From: Perca fluviatilis | Lineage: Eukaryota > Chordata > Actinopteri > Perciformes > Percidae | Assembly: GCF_010015445.1 (NCBI RefSeq) | Contig: NC_053128.1 | Span: 11,390,340-11,454,339, forward strand | DNA length: 64,000 nt | Direction: 5' to 3' | Part shown: in pieces, positions 46,275 through 61,451 of the stretch | Position numbering within the stretch: position 1 is the stretch's first letter | How the letters are laid out: every line of letters starts with the position of its first letter | Notes under the pieces: model-generated | Database searches by the model: none | What the model saw: the letters and a program-made list of their open reading frames with translations, nothing else | What the model was told of the DNA's origin: nothing | Program-made: the position numbers and the translations under genes

Positions 46275-49200
46275 AAAGTCGGGATAAAAGCAATTGTTCA
46301 ATCAATTTTTCATGAGGTAGGACACCAATACTACTGTGATGTCTTGTTGACCCTTTCAAATTAGTTTGAAAAAAGTTAATTGAAATATTAAATTGGTTGG
46401 AAATTATCATTTCACATGGAATTCTTGATGTGAAATGATCATCTTGAGAAAAAGGCAAATGTTCTTCATTTTCTCATGCACAAAAATGCCCTCGTGAAAT
46501 TCATGGTTGTGGTTGATTTTAATTACATACATTTCTGTGTGTGATACAATATGACAAAACATGTTACCCCCGTAATTAATACAAATCAAAAGAAGTAAAA
46601 AAAAAAAAAGCAAATTAAAAAGAGCCCTGATTGAGTCCACATGGTCTCCTCCTGCTGATACATTTCTGATGAAAGTCTTGACATCTATTTCTGGTACAAT
46701 AGAACACAAATTTCCCTTGATAGAAAACTGACATTAGTATGCTGCTAAGAAGCCTCAGGGAGATCTAAATGAGTTTTGCTGCAACACAGACAAGCTTCAC
46801 ATCCATCTCGCATTGGGAAAGATTCACTTTTATGTAACATGTGGGGGCATTTTACTTCTGATGAGCAGACCATGGCTGGAATGATTGCCTCACATTAAAC
46901 AATGCGAGTTTGAGGCAACTTGACAAGCACGGTACTCATAAAGGATGAGAATTAGAGTAAATCGGCTGATTATACAGAATCCTCCCTCTCAGCAGGAGCT
47001 GCTAATTCTGACGCCCGCATGCACAAAATCATTAATCAATGAACGCTTCCAATTATGCAGAAGACAGCCCATTCATTCATACCTTGCTTTCAGTTTCTGG
47101 CCCATTTCAACAGCAGAGGCAAAATGTGGAAAAGAAAGAGAGAGACTGTGGAGAGGTTGAAAGAGAAGTGGGGGATAATGACACAAAACAAAAATGGAAC
47201 TTTGTTGTATATTTTACATGGTACAGTACGTTAGAAGGACTGAAGTTAGTTTTTTTATGGATCTGTATCTACAGGCCTGGATTTGTGACACTTTGATTTA
47301 CTTTTCAGCTCACCCTATTTACTGTAAGCCTCACTGTTTTTTTTTAAAATATTATGGTTATTTCTAACATTAATAAATGCTATTACTTAATATTGATTCA
47401 GATACTTTATTTTTCTTTTGTTCTTTTTATTACGTGAAATCATGATTTTTGGTTATATGGTATTTACCTTAAAAATTGTCTGAATGCAGAAGAAAACACA
47501 AGCCCTTCAAGAAGGGTAGAGAAAGAAACCAATTTATCAATAATAACAAAAAAAGACAATTCATTAAAATCTGGCCAATCATGTGTTTTCAATGCATGTT
47601 TGTCCATTGATCGCGGTACCAGCTATTCCAGATGATAGCGGCCTGCGATGTTGGGAGGAGGCAGCAGTGGAGAAGGAGAGGAGAGCAGCAGATGGTGAAG
47701 AATTCTCAGGGTTTATTTCTGGAGAGTTCAGCGTTTACGGCTCATATACTGACTTAATTATGAGACAGAGGGGAGAGTGGATCCCTGAGAGAAGGATTTA
47801 AAGACGCACGGAAATCTTCATTAAGACCATTAGACTCCAGGATCCCCGATCAAATCTGCACCTAAAAAATTGATTTAGCACTGATGATACAAAACAGGAA
47901 CTGAAAGTGATAAAGCACCTGGAAATATATGTTCTGAATGAATTTCCTACAAAGGAAAAAAAAACAACAAAAAAAACAGTGTTAAGGATGTCTTGGAGGC
48001 AGACTTTATTCGACCATGTCAGGCTTTGTATGTGGATCTTGCTCTAGTGGCCTATAGCTACAGTAAGGAAGGTGTGGGATATGATTGTGTTATAACTTCC
48101 CAGCAGCCCTGTGCTCCTCTCAGATATCTCATCATTTCCCAGCACTTATAGCGAACAGCAAAATACCACGTCTCTGTTTATCTCCAGCTATAACACACAT
48201 TCCGTTTGTTTCTGCTGCCATACATGCGCCTTCCTGCAAACGTTGTTTGTTGATGCAACCATGCTTTAACAGTAACCGAAACAAAGGAGAACATTTCCTA
48301 TTAATCCAGATACGCATTAGCAGGTAGCATTCATAGCTGGTTTGTTTCCTGCCAGGCTTCTTCCATATCTCGTAATTTGCATTCATCCGTTTCTATTAGT
48401 GTATGAGATTTGAGGGATTATGATGTGTAATCTTTTTATCATGTGGCGTTTATGTGGTTATTTCTTACCTCGTATTGTACGCTACAAAATGCATGCTATA
48501 ACAGATTATTTGTTGTCATATTATCATAAACCTAAAATGATCTCTCAATAATATTCTCTCAGTCATTATTGCTGTAAACTCAGATGAACATAAAAAAAAA
48601 AACGGATTTGACCATTGTGTACCCCACAATTGAGGTGTTCAAAACAACGCATTGTCCCTCAGCCACTTGCTGTAGAAGCTCAGTTCTTTCCCAGCGCCGC
48701 TCTCGATAGTGTGATGACACTCGCAGCAGTGAAAATGAGCTCTGGGCATTCAAACAGCTGCATCAATTTGCACTTTAAATGGCGTAAAACGCTATAAACA
48801 TCAAGTTCCCAAATGATCCGTAAAAAGCCTCAACTTCAGAGGGGGAGAGATTAGGGGCAAAGCAATATCTGGATGTTACTTACATTTTAGCTTTAAACGA
48901 GGAAGGATGTGTTGTAAATGCTGTAGAAGTCGAGACACTCTCGGAAGGTTTCAGCGGGTCTCGGTGTTGGGGATAAAATCAGATATTCAGCGTGAGGCCT
49001 TAGAAACATATCCTGAAAGATCCTTTGAGCTATTTTCATGCTGTATCAAAGATTTGGAAGTCTTCAAAGAAGTCCTCCAACGGTAGCTCATTAGCGTAGC
49101 TTTCATTAAAAAGAAAGGCTGCGCATCTTTAGTTTGCCTTTGTACACTCTACACTGCTAGTATCATGCCAGGAGCAAGACGACCACGCATCAAAGCTCCA

Positions 49201-49443
49201 GTTGTCCACTGTTGCAGTTCAGAAGCAGGAAACAGCAGACTGTACCCCACAAATGCAATGTTGAAAAGCTCTGAGTGGCACTCCTTGTTAAAGACGTTGA
49301 GGTTTCTTTTATGCAATGTAATGGCATTACAGATCAATGTGCCATATTTTTCTGTTACAAATCTGACACAAGGCAGCTGTCTTTCTGCTTAATGGATCGG
49401 AATGGCCTTTGCTTCAGTGTCAGTCAGGCTCTACTTAAGTGAC

Positions 49444-49445
<2 letters not shown>
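46275..49445. other. Repeat-poor non-coding DNA, no gene seen
   Basis: 3.2 kb without transposon ends. Frames up to 100 codons, none with a domain. Parts (46870-47150, 47580-47860) look like conserved non-coding DNA; see findings. Confidence 0.5.
46870..47150. promoter_or_regulatory. Candidate conserved non-coding element
   Basis: Holds AAATCATTAATCAATGAACG at 47025-47044 (a HOX/PBX-type cluster), CTAATTCTGACGCC and CCAATTATGCAGAAGAC in a repeat-free setting. Inference only. Confidence 0.3.

Positions 49446-49494
<49 letters not shown>
49446..49494. repeat. (TC)n microsatellite
   Basis: About 48 bp of TC. Confidence 0.95.
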
Positions 49495-49495
<1 letters not shown>

Positions 49496-49648
49496 TGTCT
49501 ACCTCGCCATTTACAACATACCAGAGGGCTGTGAGTGGTGTCAAATAACTTTTTTAATGTTTAAAAGTGGTTTTCAAAGGGGAAATGTCATTAGGTTTTT
49601 ATATAAAAAGAAATAATAGTTTATGAATTACATTTTGTCACAGCACAA

Positions 49649-50078
49649 CTAGTCTATATCCACAACGTTCCACTTCCGGGATTGCGCCAGTGCGGCCGGA
49701 AATTCCGACGGATGTCACTCTTTTCAGCCGGGTGTCACCTTCCGCTTTCTTTGTGTTGGAATTTTAAACTCCGGTAGATTTATGAGTACTATGGTTAACT
49801 GCTCCTCAGATCTCTGCAGGGTAAATCCACACCGCTAGCTAGACTATCTGTCCAATCTGAGTTTTCTGTTGCACGACTAAAAACAACATTTAAACGTACA
49901 CGTTCCACCAAAACAAGTTCCTTCCCGAGGCTATTTTGCAGCAGCACCATGGCGCCGTCGGCGCTTAGCACCGCCCATGATGATTGTGATTGGTTTAAAG
50001 AAATGACAATAAACCAGAGCATGTTTTTCTCCCATCCCTGAATGCTGTGTGGACTAGCCAGACCCTCCTCCGCAGCTG
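49649..50078 (+). mobile_element. hAT-like MITE, family 1 copy 4, 3' end decayed
   Basis: Starts CTAGTCTATATCCACAACGT and follows the family through CCAGACCCTCCTCCGCAGCT, where it dissolves into an A run in place of the last 30 bases. A 108-codon minus frame across it belongs to the repeat. Confidence 0.8.
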
Positions 50079-51164
50079 GAAAAAAAACTGTGAAGATCCA
50101 CCCACATAAATGTGCAAACATTTAAATCTGAGGAATTTTCATACAGTTTATTTCACTAAAATGATGAAAGCTGGTATGGATTACACTGTAATGTCAGTTT
50201 GAAAAGTGCACAGACACCCCAATGACTAAAACCTTAGGTTAATGGGGAAATATGGTGGCGCCAGTGATAGTTTTCCTCCAATGATGATGATGTTTGCCCT
50301 TGACCTACATTTATCGGACATTACAGATGTTGCCATAATCACCGCAATTATTTTCAATTTGCCATCATCCCCTTTCTCCTTGGCGAATTACATAGAACTC
50401 CAAATGAACAAGACTGCAGAGATTGTCCCCATGAATTTTAAGTGTCATTCCCCCTATTTAGATTAGATGAGCCGCAGGTCACCTTTTCCTCTGTTCAGAC
50501 TTTCTAAAGTCTTTAGCTCATCTGCTGGCAAACTATCATCAGCCTCTGTGGAATATGTAAGATTAGTAATGCAATGTCAATTACATCAGTCATCAGTTAT
50601 GCCACACTGAACATTAGATCAGCTCTGAGTGATGGTGGGGTATTCTTCATGACCTTCCACTGGTGATATCTTTTTTTTTTTTTTTTCTCTTTTTTTGTTT
50701 GTTCTTGGGCCAGAGAGCGGCCCAGGGGGTGCACGATGTTTCTGTGTCAGGGAGGCACAGTGTCAGGTCCTCTCCGAGCTCTAGGGACAGAAACTGAAGC
50801 GGACAGCTGCCGATGTCTGAATGCCCGGCACACAGGAAATGGCTAAGAGACATACACATAGCTGTCTGCTGGCATTAGTATGAGTGACACTCTTACCACC
50901 TTCACAGTCGCACGGACATGCATCTCCATGTCAGAGAGGAAATGATACTGAACTACAGGTAGGTGATACAGACACGTGAGTCACACTGTGGCCTCAGGAA
51001 GGTGATGGGTTTGCAGCGGTAGATGGGAATCACTGACCATGGACGCATTATACGAGCCAAGCCTACAGGAACAGCGCTGGGCTCTGCACTGATTGTCAGC
51101 GTGGCCACAATCAAATAGGCCTGTCACACACAACACCCTCCTCCTGAGTGGCCTGACCGCACTG
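50079..51164. other. Non-coding, no gene seen
   Basis: T run at 50671-50686. ATGATGATGATGTTTGCC at 50280 begins a 74-codon frame without a domain. Confidence 0.5.
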
Positions 51165-51660
51165 CTGACATGCTGATGCTAAGCAGGTATAATGTGTACC
51201 ATGTTCATCATCTTAATTTAGCTTTCAACATTAGCTTATTAGCACAACACAAAGTACTGCTCAGTCTGATGTGAATTACATTAGTTTTGCAGGTATTAGT
51301 CATAAACTAATAATGGACAAATAAGAATTTTGACCTGATGATGGCTCTACATGAAAAGTCAAAGAACAATTAAGAGTTGTCACAATTAATCCCAAGGGGA
51401 CCATGGATATGTTTACCAAATTTCATTGCAATCCATTCAACAGTTGTTCAAACATTTCACACCAATCGCACACGTTAATATTGTGCCAGTACATCGAATA
51501 GATCAGGTCTAGTAAGTGAAAATTCTGACTTGCTGGTAGGATGGGGGAAGTCATGGTTTTACCATGGTCTTTTTTTGATATTTTAGTCTGGACCAAAGTG
51601 GTCGACCGACCAACCTACGTCATCATCCCTAGAGGCAGGCCCGAAGCATGGCTAAATATT
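51165..51660 (+). repeat. Interspersed repeat family 3, fullest copy
   Basis: Order: GCTGACATGCTGATGCTAAG, TACCATGTTCATCATCTTAA, AGCACAACACAAAGTACTGC, CCTGATGATGGCTCTACATG, AAATTTCATTGCAATCCATT, TAGTCTGGACCAAAGTGGTC. This is a high-copy teleost repeat; two fragments occur at 20990 and 34220. I see no inverted ends. Confidence 0.7.
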
Positions 51661-51689
51661 CTCAATACAAGGGTAATAACTGATCTTGT

Positions 51690-52195
51690 CTGCCATTTAA
51701 TATGGATGTATAATAAGACCTGGATACAGCGTTCGAGGCACAGCCCTGTTCATACCTTTGGGAGTTGCTCAGTGGCACAAAAAAGTTCATTTAATTGTGC
51801 TGTTTTTCTAGACTTTCTAAATATTATAGGAACAAATGGTCCAATTGTGATAGTCAAACAAGTCATTTCGCATAGGTTGTGACATTCCAAAAAATGCATC
51901 CACTTATTTACAGACGTCTCTTTCACTATGTAAATCCATGGGGAAAAGTCTTTTTGGGCTCCAAGGCATCACATGATAGACACAGAAGCTATAATTCTAC
52001 TGTTTGGCCGTTATGTCAAATTGGCTTCAAAGCCGGGCACAATTCTTGGGGGCCTTTTTCTGGCCTACCAGGATTTTTATGTTGCATACTGGCTGCAAGG
52101 CAGATTCTGCTGCACTGTGTCTGGCACCATTAGTCCATCAAATTCACTGTACACAGTCAGCTATTATTGGTGTCCTGTTGGCCAAATTAAGTAAG
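51690..52195 (+). repeat. Possible dispersed repeat
   Basis: GGGGAAAAGTCTTTTTGGGC, CCAAGGCATCACATGATAGA and TTTGGCCGTTATGTCAAATT recur in teleost DNA as I remember them. Frames of 113, 84, 73 and 75 codons in different phases run through it; none has a domain. Confidence 0.4.
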
Positions 52196-54981
<2,786 letters not shown>

Positions 54982-56894
54982 AGTTTTTCTCATTCTTTTG
55001 GAGAGGATAGAGGATGCCTAACAATTTTGTTATTTTCTGGGCACGTGTGTGTCTTTTTGTGTTTGTGTGTTTTGTTGTTTGATTTAGAAAAAAAAGAAAG
55101 AAAAAGACACGAAAGAAATCCCTTGAGGAAAAAGCTGTATACTGTAAGCACTAACGTGAGTGTGTTCATGTTTCCACAGACACAATAACTCTGCAGGCCT
55201 GAGCCCTATTTGTGAGCAGACTTGATCCTCCACAGACTTGACTGTGAGCTCGGGCTTTACCACACCTCTCCTCCCCACATAGACAGATCCATAAGGTTCA
55301 TTTACAGAAGCAAGAGTTCCAATTTGTCCCCAGGAGCATGAATCAGTGATAAGAGGACTTAACTCTGCCACGGGGGTCTCTCCCTCAGCAGATGATGCAT
55401 CTGCATCTTATATAAACTGTAGCAGATGTGGGAGCACTTACAGCACTTGCCCGGCATAAAAAATGACATAAAGCAGAGGGTAAGAAGGGCACAGATGTTT
55501 CCTTTTCAAAGGAAGAAAGCATCTGTTTATCGGTTTGCTTCACTTCCTCCACCATCTAGTTTTAATGATGAATGTTTCCACGTTATCACGCACGATAAGA
55601 TCGGTGTGAAATGTACATGAAAGGCAATCGCATGCCTGTCAGTCACTTCAGTCACCGTATTAGGAATTCAAACTAGAGAATTATGTTGAGACCAGTTTTT
55701 CCAATGAAAAAAAGGAAATAACCCAAATTGTATTTTTATTCCTAATTTGTTCCGATGCATATTAATGTGCTGGCTCAATAACCATGTATTCTATTAAAAT
55801 TAAAATGTTTAGCTGTTATTCAAGTTTCAACTTCTGTAACGTTGTATGCTGCTACGATAATGTCAAGAGTAGCCTGTGGGCATCCACAGCTGAGACACTG
55901 AGAACTGAATTATCAGAGTTTTCAGTATTTATTTATATATTTAAATGTGTTTCAGATTTTTGTGCAAGGCTTTGATGTGTCATAGGATGGTGATTTTGGC
56001 TGGGCATTTTGTGTTGCAACATGCAGGGTCTGGATTAGGTGCAGTTTTGTTTCATCCGCTTCGCTTGCCCAACAGTGTTTAGATGAAAACTACAAGTTTA
56101 AGGGGTTATACCCAGGATGCATCCAGTGGGAAATGATTACGGAGTCTGAGGATAATGACGATAACAGTAGCTGAGATCAGATTCATGTCAATTAACGTAT
56201 TAAGATAGTGGTTAAAATACTGGGAATGTGTGACAAATTGGTCTATCAGGAATAAAAATATGCAATAGCATAGCAACAATAATGTCTGGATGAGTAAAAG
56301 GAAAAAGCTAATAATTAGTCAGTATGAAATATGTTTACAGTGGCCACAAAGGTAATTCACAAAAGCAGCGTTGGCAGGAGAAAAGGCCCCTGAGTGTTGG
56401 TTTGGCCATACATTTATTATAAAGTGTCTCCTTGATGAAAGCAAGGAGAAATATGACTGGATTGAATGTCGTGTGTGCCCTCTGGCCTTGGGCCTGTTTA
56501 TTAATACGCATTACTTTTTAATGTCTCATTGTAAATAATGTATTGGAATTGTGACAATATGCAACTTGGCTATTACCTGCAGGCTATCAGATTGATGGCA
56601 GAGGCCAGCGCAGACCTTGGCCCCTTGATGACAACATTAAGCTATAAATTAAAGCTTAGATGCTAACTGAGATAATTTATAATTCAAGCAACACAGGGGA
56701 CAACAAGAGCACCGCGAGCAGATCCAACTGCTGGTGCTGAAGTGGCAGCTGAACTTACTGTAAATGTAATGGAAAGTAGCTCCAAATCTCCAAAACAGGT
56801 GCGTGGCACTGACAAAGATCAAAGAAAATAAGAACTCCCACAGTCAAAATGAAGCAATATTTTTTTATTTAATGTGGGCGTAAAAGAAAACGCG
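54982..56894. other. Non-coding, no gene seen
   Basis: A 95-codon minus frame (55084-55371) contains a repeat-free middle but no domain I know, and ends in poly-F from an A run. No other signal. Confidence 0.5.
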
Positions 56895-56947
56895 TTTCAG
56901 CTAGAAGCCGTCATCAGCGACCAGTTGATGATAGCTTCTAGCTGAAA
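56895..56947. repeat. Inverted repeat, 14 bp perfect core
   Basis: TTTCAGCTAGAAGC (56895-56908) faces GCTTCTAGCTGAAA (56934-56947). TCATCA and TGATGA continue the stem after a small bulge, with a loop of about 9 bases. Confidence 0.85.
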
Positions 56948-57319
56948 TGCCACTAATTTTGCCTCCTTCTTAATAGAATTCATGGGAAATATTGTAGAGT
57001 TTGTCACACAAATGCAAAATCAATTGTCATTGCGACCAATTTGTGTTGCCATTTTGCCCAAACCGCTTACTAGCATTATGTATTTTCATGGACGGTATAT
57101 TTATAATTAACTGTAATTCCACAAATGTAATTAGCATGCTGCTGATGCTCGCGGTAAAGCCCATGTAATCGTGTGCATTTTGGTTTAAATAACTTCTCTA
57201 GGTGAGATAATCTCAACATAAAACAGCTATTTGCACAGATAATATGTGGCACATGATCGCCAAATGTTACATCACACTCTTTCATTGCCTTTGTGCATTG
57301 CCTTGTGGGGTAACAGTAT
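56948..57319. other. Non-coding, no gene seen
   Basis: Nothing recognised. Confidence 0.5.
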
Positions 57320-57585
57320 ACATAAACCAGTGACCCCCAAACTGTTTTACATCAACAACCCCTAAACTGGCACAAATTAGACCACAAACTCCCATCTGAT
57401 AGGATTTTTGGTTTGAGATGTTTTATTACAGAAGGTGTAGGAAACCAATGACCAATAGTCATACATTCTGTCAAGTGTTACTTATGTGGAATTATAGAGA
57501 AAATAAATGATTCCTCTTTTTGCTGGGGACCCCCTGGAACCCCCGGGGCTCCCCAGACCCCACTTTGAAAACCACTGACATAAAG
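57320..57585. mobile_element. hAT MITE, 250 bp, with near-perfect 8 bp TSD
   Basis: The element is 57328-57577, beginning CAGTGACCCCCAAACTGTTT and ending CCACTTTGAAAACCACTG. CAGTG...CACTG ends of the 'CAGTGGTCCCCAAAC' kind are typical hAT. ACATAAAC precedes it (57320-57327) and ACATAAAG follows (57578-57585), seven of eight identical. The inner side holds GGGGACCCCCTGGAACCCCC. No protein. Confidence 0.9.
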
Positions 57586-59573
57586 AACATATTTAAAAAT
57601 CAATCGTATATAGGCATACTGTTTGGTCCAAGTATACTACATGTTTTCCACTTATCCACTATAAACACACATACTCAAACCTCATGAAGAATTAGTAGTA
57701 TGAATTTGGGAGTTTTCCTGTGCAATGCAGGCGTATTAGCAACATTGTGACATTGTGATGTGTGCACTTTCACTCAGTTTGACTTCCAAATAAAGCGGTT
57801 TAAATAATCAGCATAAACTGTTGGCTTGTTTATAACCCTTCTTATTTTCCGACTACTTGTTTCTTGCCCATTTGGGCTGACAAATCTCAGCAATTACTTT
57901 GGTTAGTGCAATATTATTATAACTGGCAGAAGAGATGGCTTCAGAACTAACCAACCAGACCGATCCTTGAATTATTTCTATTTTTTAAATTAAAGATTTT
58001 CGTATTACTTTAAAGATGTTTTCGTCCCACATTGAGCCTCTCCCCTATGCTGGTACACTTCTTCTGAGGTTCACTTCCTTTTCATATTCAAACTGACCTT
58101 ATTTTTCTACACTGACTGCTGATGGCGTGTTCCACTTCGCAACCTCACCAGCGTATTAAACTCATATTTGAATGCATGAGCAGAACACAATGTGGGTGTG
58201 ACTCTGAAAAAAAAAAAAAAAAAGAAAAACAGGTTGCTCTGACCAAGTGTGGGCTGGCATTGAATATTGTGTGGAATAATAATGTGTGAGAGACACAGCA
58301 GGAGAGAAAAGACAGACTTCTGATCGTTTTTTTATTTTTTATTTTTTTATTATTATACAAAACCTAGAAGCTGTGATTTCAAGAATGTGAGAGGAACAAA
58401 TTAACATGTGGCAGCCAATGCTTGGCATTGAGCATTCAGAATAAAAGCAGGAGAGAGACAGAGAGAGAGACAGAGAGATTTATATGTATTCATACTGTGG
58501 GCATCAAGGCTGGCTGGCAGGGGTTAGTAAGAGCATCTGTTCTCAGTGTAATGAGTGTGCCCCCCCCCCTCCTCCTCTTACACACTCTCATCATTACCAG
58601 TGTTTAATTAGAGACATCCCACCCTGGTTCTTCCTGAGACTGCTGACAGTCAGATAGGGAGGGGGGGGGGAGATAAACAATGTGGGGCAGAATGGGGGCG
58701 TACGTGACCTCCATGCACACGTGATCTCACAAACCACATGATGGCAGTGAACCAGTTCTGGGATAAAATGAGGTGAAGATGTACACCTGCGAGGTGCTGG
58801 ATTGGAAGAAAGGAAAACAGAAGAAGTGAAGCTTCAAACTCTGTCATCTTAAATACATTATTTATTGGAATAAAACCAGGAGTCTGACAAGGCTGTCCAG
58901 TCTATGTGATGAAGAAAGCTTTGCAGAGAAATTATGCATCAGAGCCTTGAGGAGTGTGCAACTTCACCCACGTAACATGTTCTATTTCATCGTCTGTCAC
59001 ACCCCTTTAACATTTACATATCTGACATTTTAATATTTGGCTTCTTTGTGCTGTTCTCAAAGTATAACTCTGTTCAGATAGTGTCTTGTGATGTGGTCCT
59101 TTCGGGATGAAATTCAGGAATTAAGTCTATAAAATAAAAATTCATAACAATAATGTCACTGTATCATTGATTATATTAATTGTACTTTTAAGCTCCTTGC
59201 CTAGTAAAAGAACATTAATTATATAATTCAATTAAATATTTTAATTTGCCCCAGCTTTGTGTACGCTCTTTAATATCTACAATTCCAGCTATTACTGCCT
59301 CATAAAGACTTTTTTTTTCTATAGACTCAACATGGTCATTGAAACAGTTTCAAAGCAATCACTCATACATTTTCTTCATACAGTTTTGCCTTTTCTAGTT
59401 ATTCTCTTCCCTGAACACTAACAAAATGGCTCACAGGGAAAATCAGGTTCTCAAAGTTTAAATACATTAATAAATTACATTTCCTTCATATTTTTGATAC
59501 ATTACAGCTCGTGGTCTTCATATACTGAAACAGAAAATGATGCAAACATAGTGAAAAAAATCAATTCATTGGC
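57586..59573. other. Non-coding, no gene seen
   Basis: Contains an A run (about 58206-58222), GA units (58446-58477), a C run (58560-58569) and a G run (58661-58670). No repeat ends or gene. Confidence 0.5.
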
Positions 59574-60176
59574 AAGACCGTATTAGCCTCGTGAGACCGT
59601 CCTGATCTCGCGAGCTCCAGTTTTCCACTCGCAGATCAGTCTGGCATCTTGAGATAGAGAAAATTTGGAGCAGTTCGCCAAACGAACGGGCCAATCAGCG
59701 TTGGTTTTGAGGCGGGTTAGGTGGTGATAGACAGATGGTTTATCCAATCAGCTAACCAGTATTTTCAGACAGCGGTAGCCCTAATTCTGTTAGCCACTCG
59801 CTAATGCTTTTTTCTCTTGGATCCTTCTTTTGGAATATGGACCAGGAACCTGAAATGGTGCCTTTTATTCCAAAATTCTCGTTACACAAACGGCAAATAT
59901 CCTTTACCAACATGTTGCTTGCTTGCTGAGCTAACAAGCTATGCTTTGCCTGCAGCAGCAGGGGCGGGCTTGTGGTGGTATTTTCATACGCTTCGTGGAT
60001 CTGATTGGTTGATTTGGCCCGTCTATCACCAACATAGGTGATAGACAGATGGTTTATCCACTCAGCTAACCAGTAATTTCGCCCCTTCCCAAAAGTTCTC
60101 CAACGGAAAGTTCCCAGATGGATATGCAGAGCAAATGCAAAGCAATCCATCTGGCGGAATCAGGTTAAGACCGTAT
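59574..60176. mobile_element. Dispersed element with 10 bp flanking repeat and captured-exon-like frame
   Basis: AAGACCGTAT stands at both ends (59574-59583, 60167-60176), consistent with a target duplication of 8-10 bp. The body, from GCCTCGTGAGACCGTCCTG to GGCGGAATCAGG, is one I know as a teleost dispersed repeat. It contains a direct repeat of about 45 bp: GGTGATAGACAGATGGTTTA TCCA...CAGCTAACCAGTA at 59720-59766 and again at 60035-60080. A 132-codon minus frame lies between. Confidence 0.6.
59752..60150 (-). pseudogene. CxxC-containing protein fragment inside the repeat
   Basis: From about residue 84 the frame reads DICRLCNENFGIKGTISGSW, then SISEWLTELGLPLSENTG, and stops being convincing at its end. 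The CxxC pair with a following beta-rich stretch resembles the start of a small zinc-finger domain seen in uncharacterised fish proteins; I do not know its function. The first 83 residues look like read-through of the repeat. Lacking the second metal-binding pair, it is at best one exon carried by the element. Confidence 0.4.
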
Positions 60177-60769
60177 AGCGTAACAGGCAAAAAGAGGCTA
60201 ATACTATGAGCAGTAAAGATCCCTCTTATGCTATCTACACAGCTGTGCTTCTTTTCACAGTGAATCTACAGTATGGCATGTGGCAATTTTATTATTTTAA
60301 ATCTTACACCAAGCTTCATTACTCAGTCTATTACTGTCTATTATTTACTCATTGTCATTTTCCACTTCATTGCCTATTTTTTATTACAAGCAGACCACCA
60401 GCACTTCAGCCAGCACGTCTATATTGGCGTCATGGGATTTAACAATGGCCTTGGTGGGCTTGGAGACAGCATGTTCTTATTATGGAAAATTTGCCTGAGC
60501 TCCTCTCAGGTTAAACATTCGGGATGCCCCAGGCAGAGTGACAAGAATCTAAACACATAATTGCACAGGCACAGAGGAGGGCATCTCCAGACTTATTCCT
60601 GGGGAATGACTGCGAGGTCAGAGTGGACATATTATCTTAGATGCACTTGGCTCACCGTTCCGGGATACAGATTAACATAACCCAGGGGTTCCTATTGTTG
60701 TGATCCATCAGTCACTGGCTTAAACTTTACATTATCCACTCAGAGAATCCATCTTGGCCACTCAACATC
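60177..60769. other. Non-coding, no gene seen
   Basis: Frames of 78 and 95 codons overlap (60206-60560), hydrophobic in places but without a domain. Confidence 0.45.
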
Positions 60770-60930
60770 ACACCTTCCCGTAATCAACGGCGGCGTCATT
60801 ACGTCGACCAGCGCAGCGCGCGTAGTGCAAGCGTAGGGTTTGGTTCGGTGGAAAAAAATTCTAAGGTTCAGCAGAAACCGAACCCCGTCAACAAGCCCAA
60901 TATTCGGCTTCGAATCCGAACCATCCCTAA
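60770..60930. repeat. hAT-like element end, fragment
   Basis: GGTTTGGTTCGGTGGAAAA, CAGAAACCGAACCCCGTC and TTCGAATCCGAACCATCCCT are the wording of a teleost hAT end (AGGGATG...TTCGG inverse). The other end is not found. Confidence 0.5.
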
Positions 60931-61407
60931 CTTACGTAGAAAAAGTTTGTAAAAAAGTTTTGACAAAATCCTTTCCATAGATTCGGTCCTTGTTTACTAA
61001 GTGGTGATCTGTGTCCACTTACAGTACTTTTGTGTGTGTGTTGTGGACGCAAAATCTGAGTGACAATTAGATTAGAAAAAAGGTTATGATTATGGGTATC
61101 TCTGGCTCGAAAGAAAAAGCAAATGAAACATGATCTGGGCCCTGGTTGTTAACTTGACATAATGACTCACCTTCCTTCATATAACATCCCATCTGGCAAG
61201 CAGCAGAAATTGGTAGTTTGATCATTCTCTTTAAACCCTTGACCCCTTCAACATCCCTTGTGCCTGGCCGTGCCTTGTTCCTTGAGGACATTTAAAGATA
61301 CGCTGAGTCAGGCGTTGGATGTGACAAATGTTTCTCCATTGATGTTGTGCAGATGATTTACAAGCCCAGTTAACCGAGGAGGTCTGCCAGGCAGGGACTG
61401 GATGTAA
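60931..61407. other. Non-coding, no gene seen
   Basis: Nothing recognised. Confidence 0.5.
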
Positions 61408-61411
61408 GTGT

Positions 61412-61448
<37 letters not shown>
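61408..61448. repeat. (GT)n microsatellite
   Basis: About 40 bp of GT. Confidence 0.95.

Positions 61449-61451
<3 letters not shown>

Noticed and set aside
55084..55371. 95-codon minus frame as an exon
   Set aside because: Ends in poly-F from an A run; no domain and no sign of splice pairing. Kept only as unassigned DNA.
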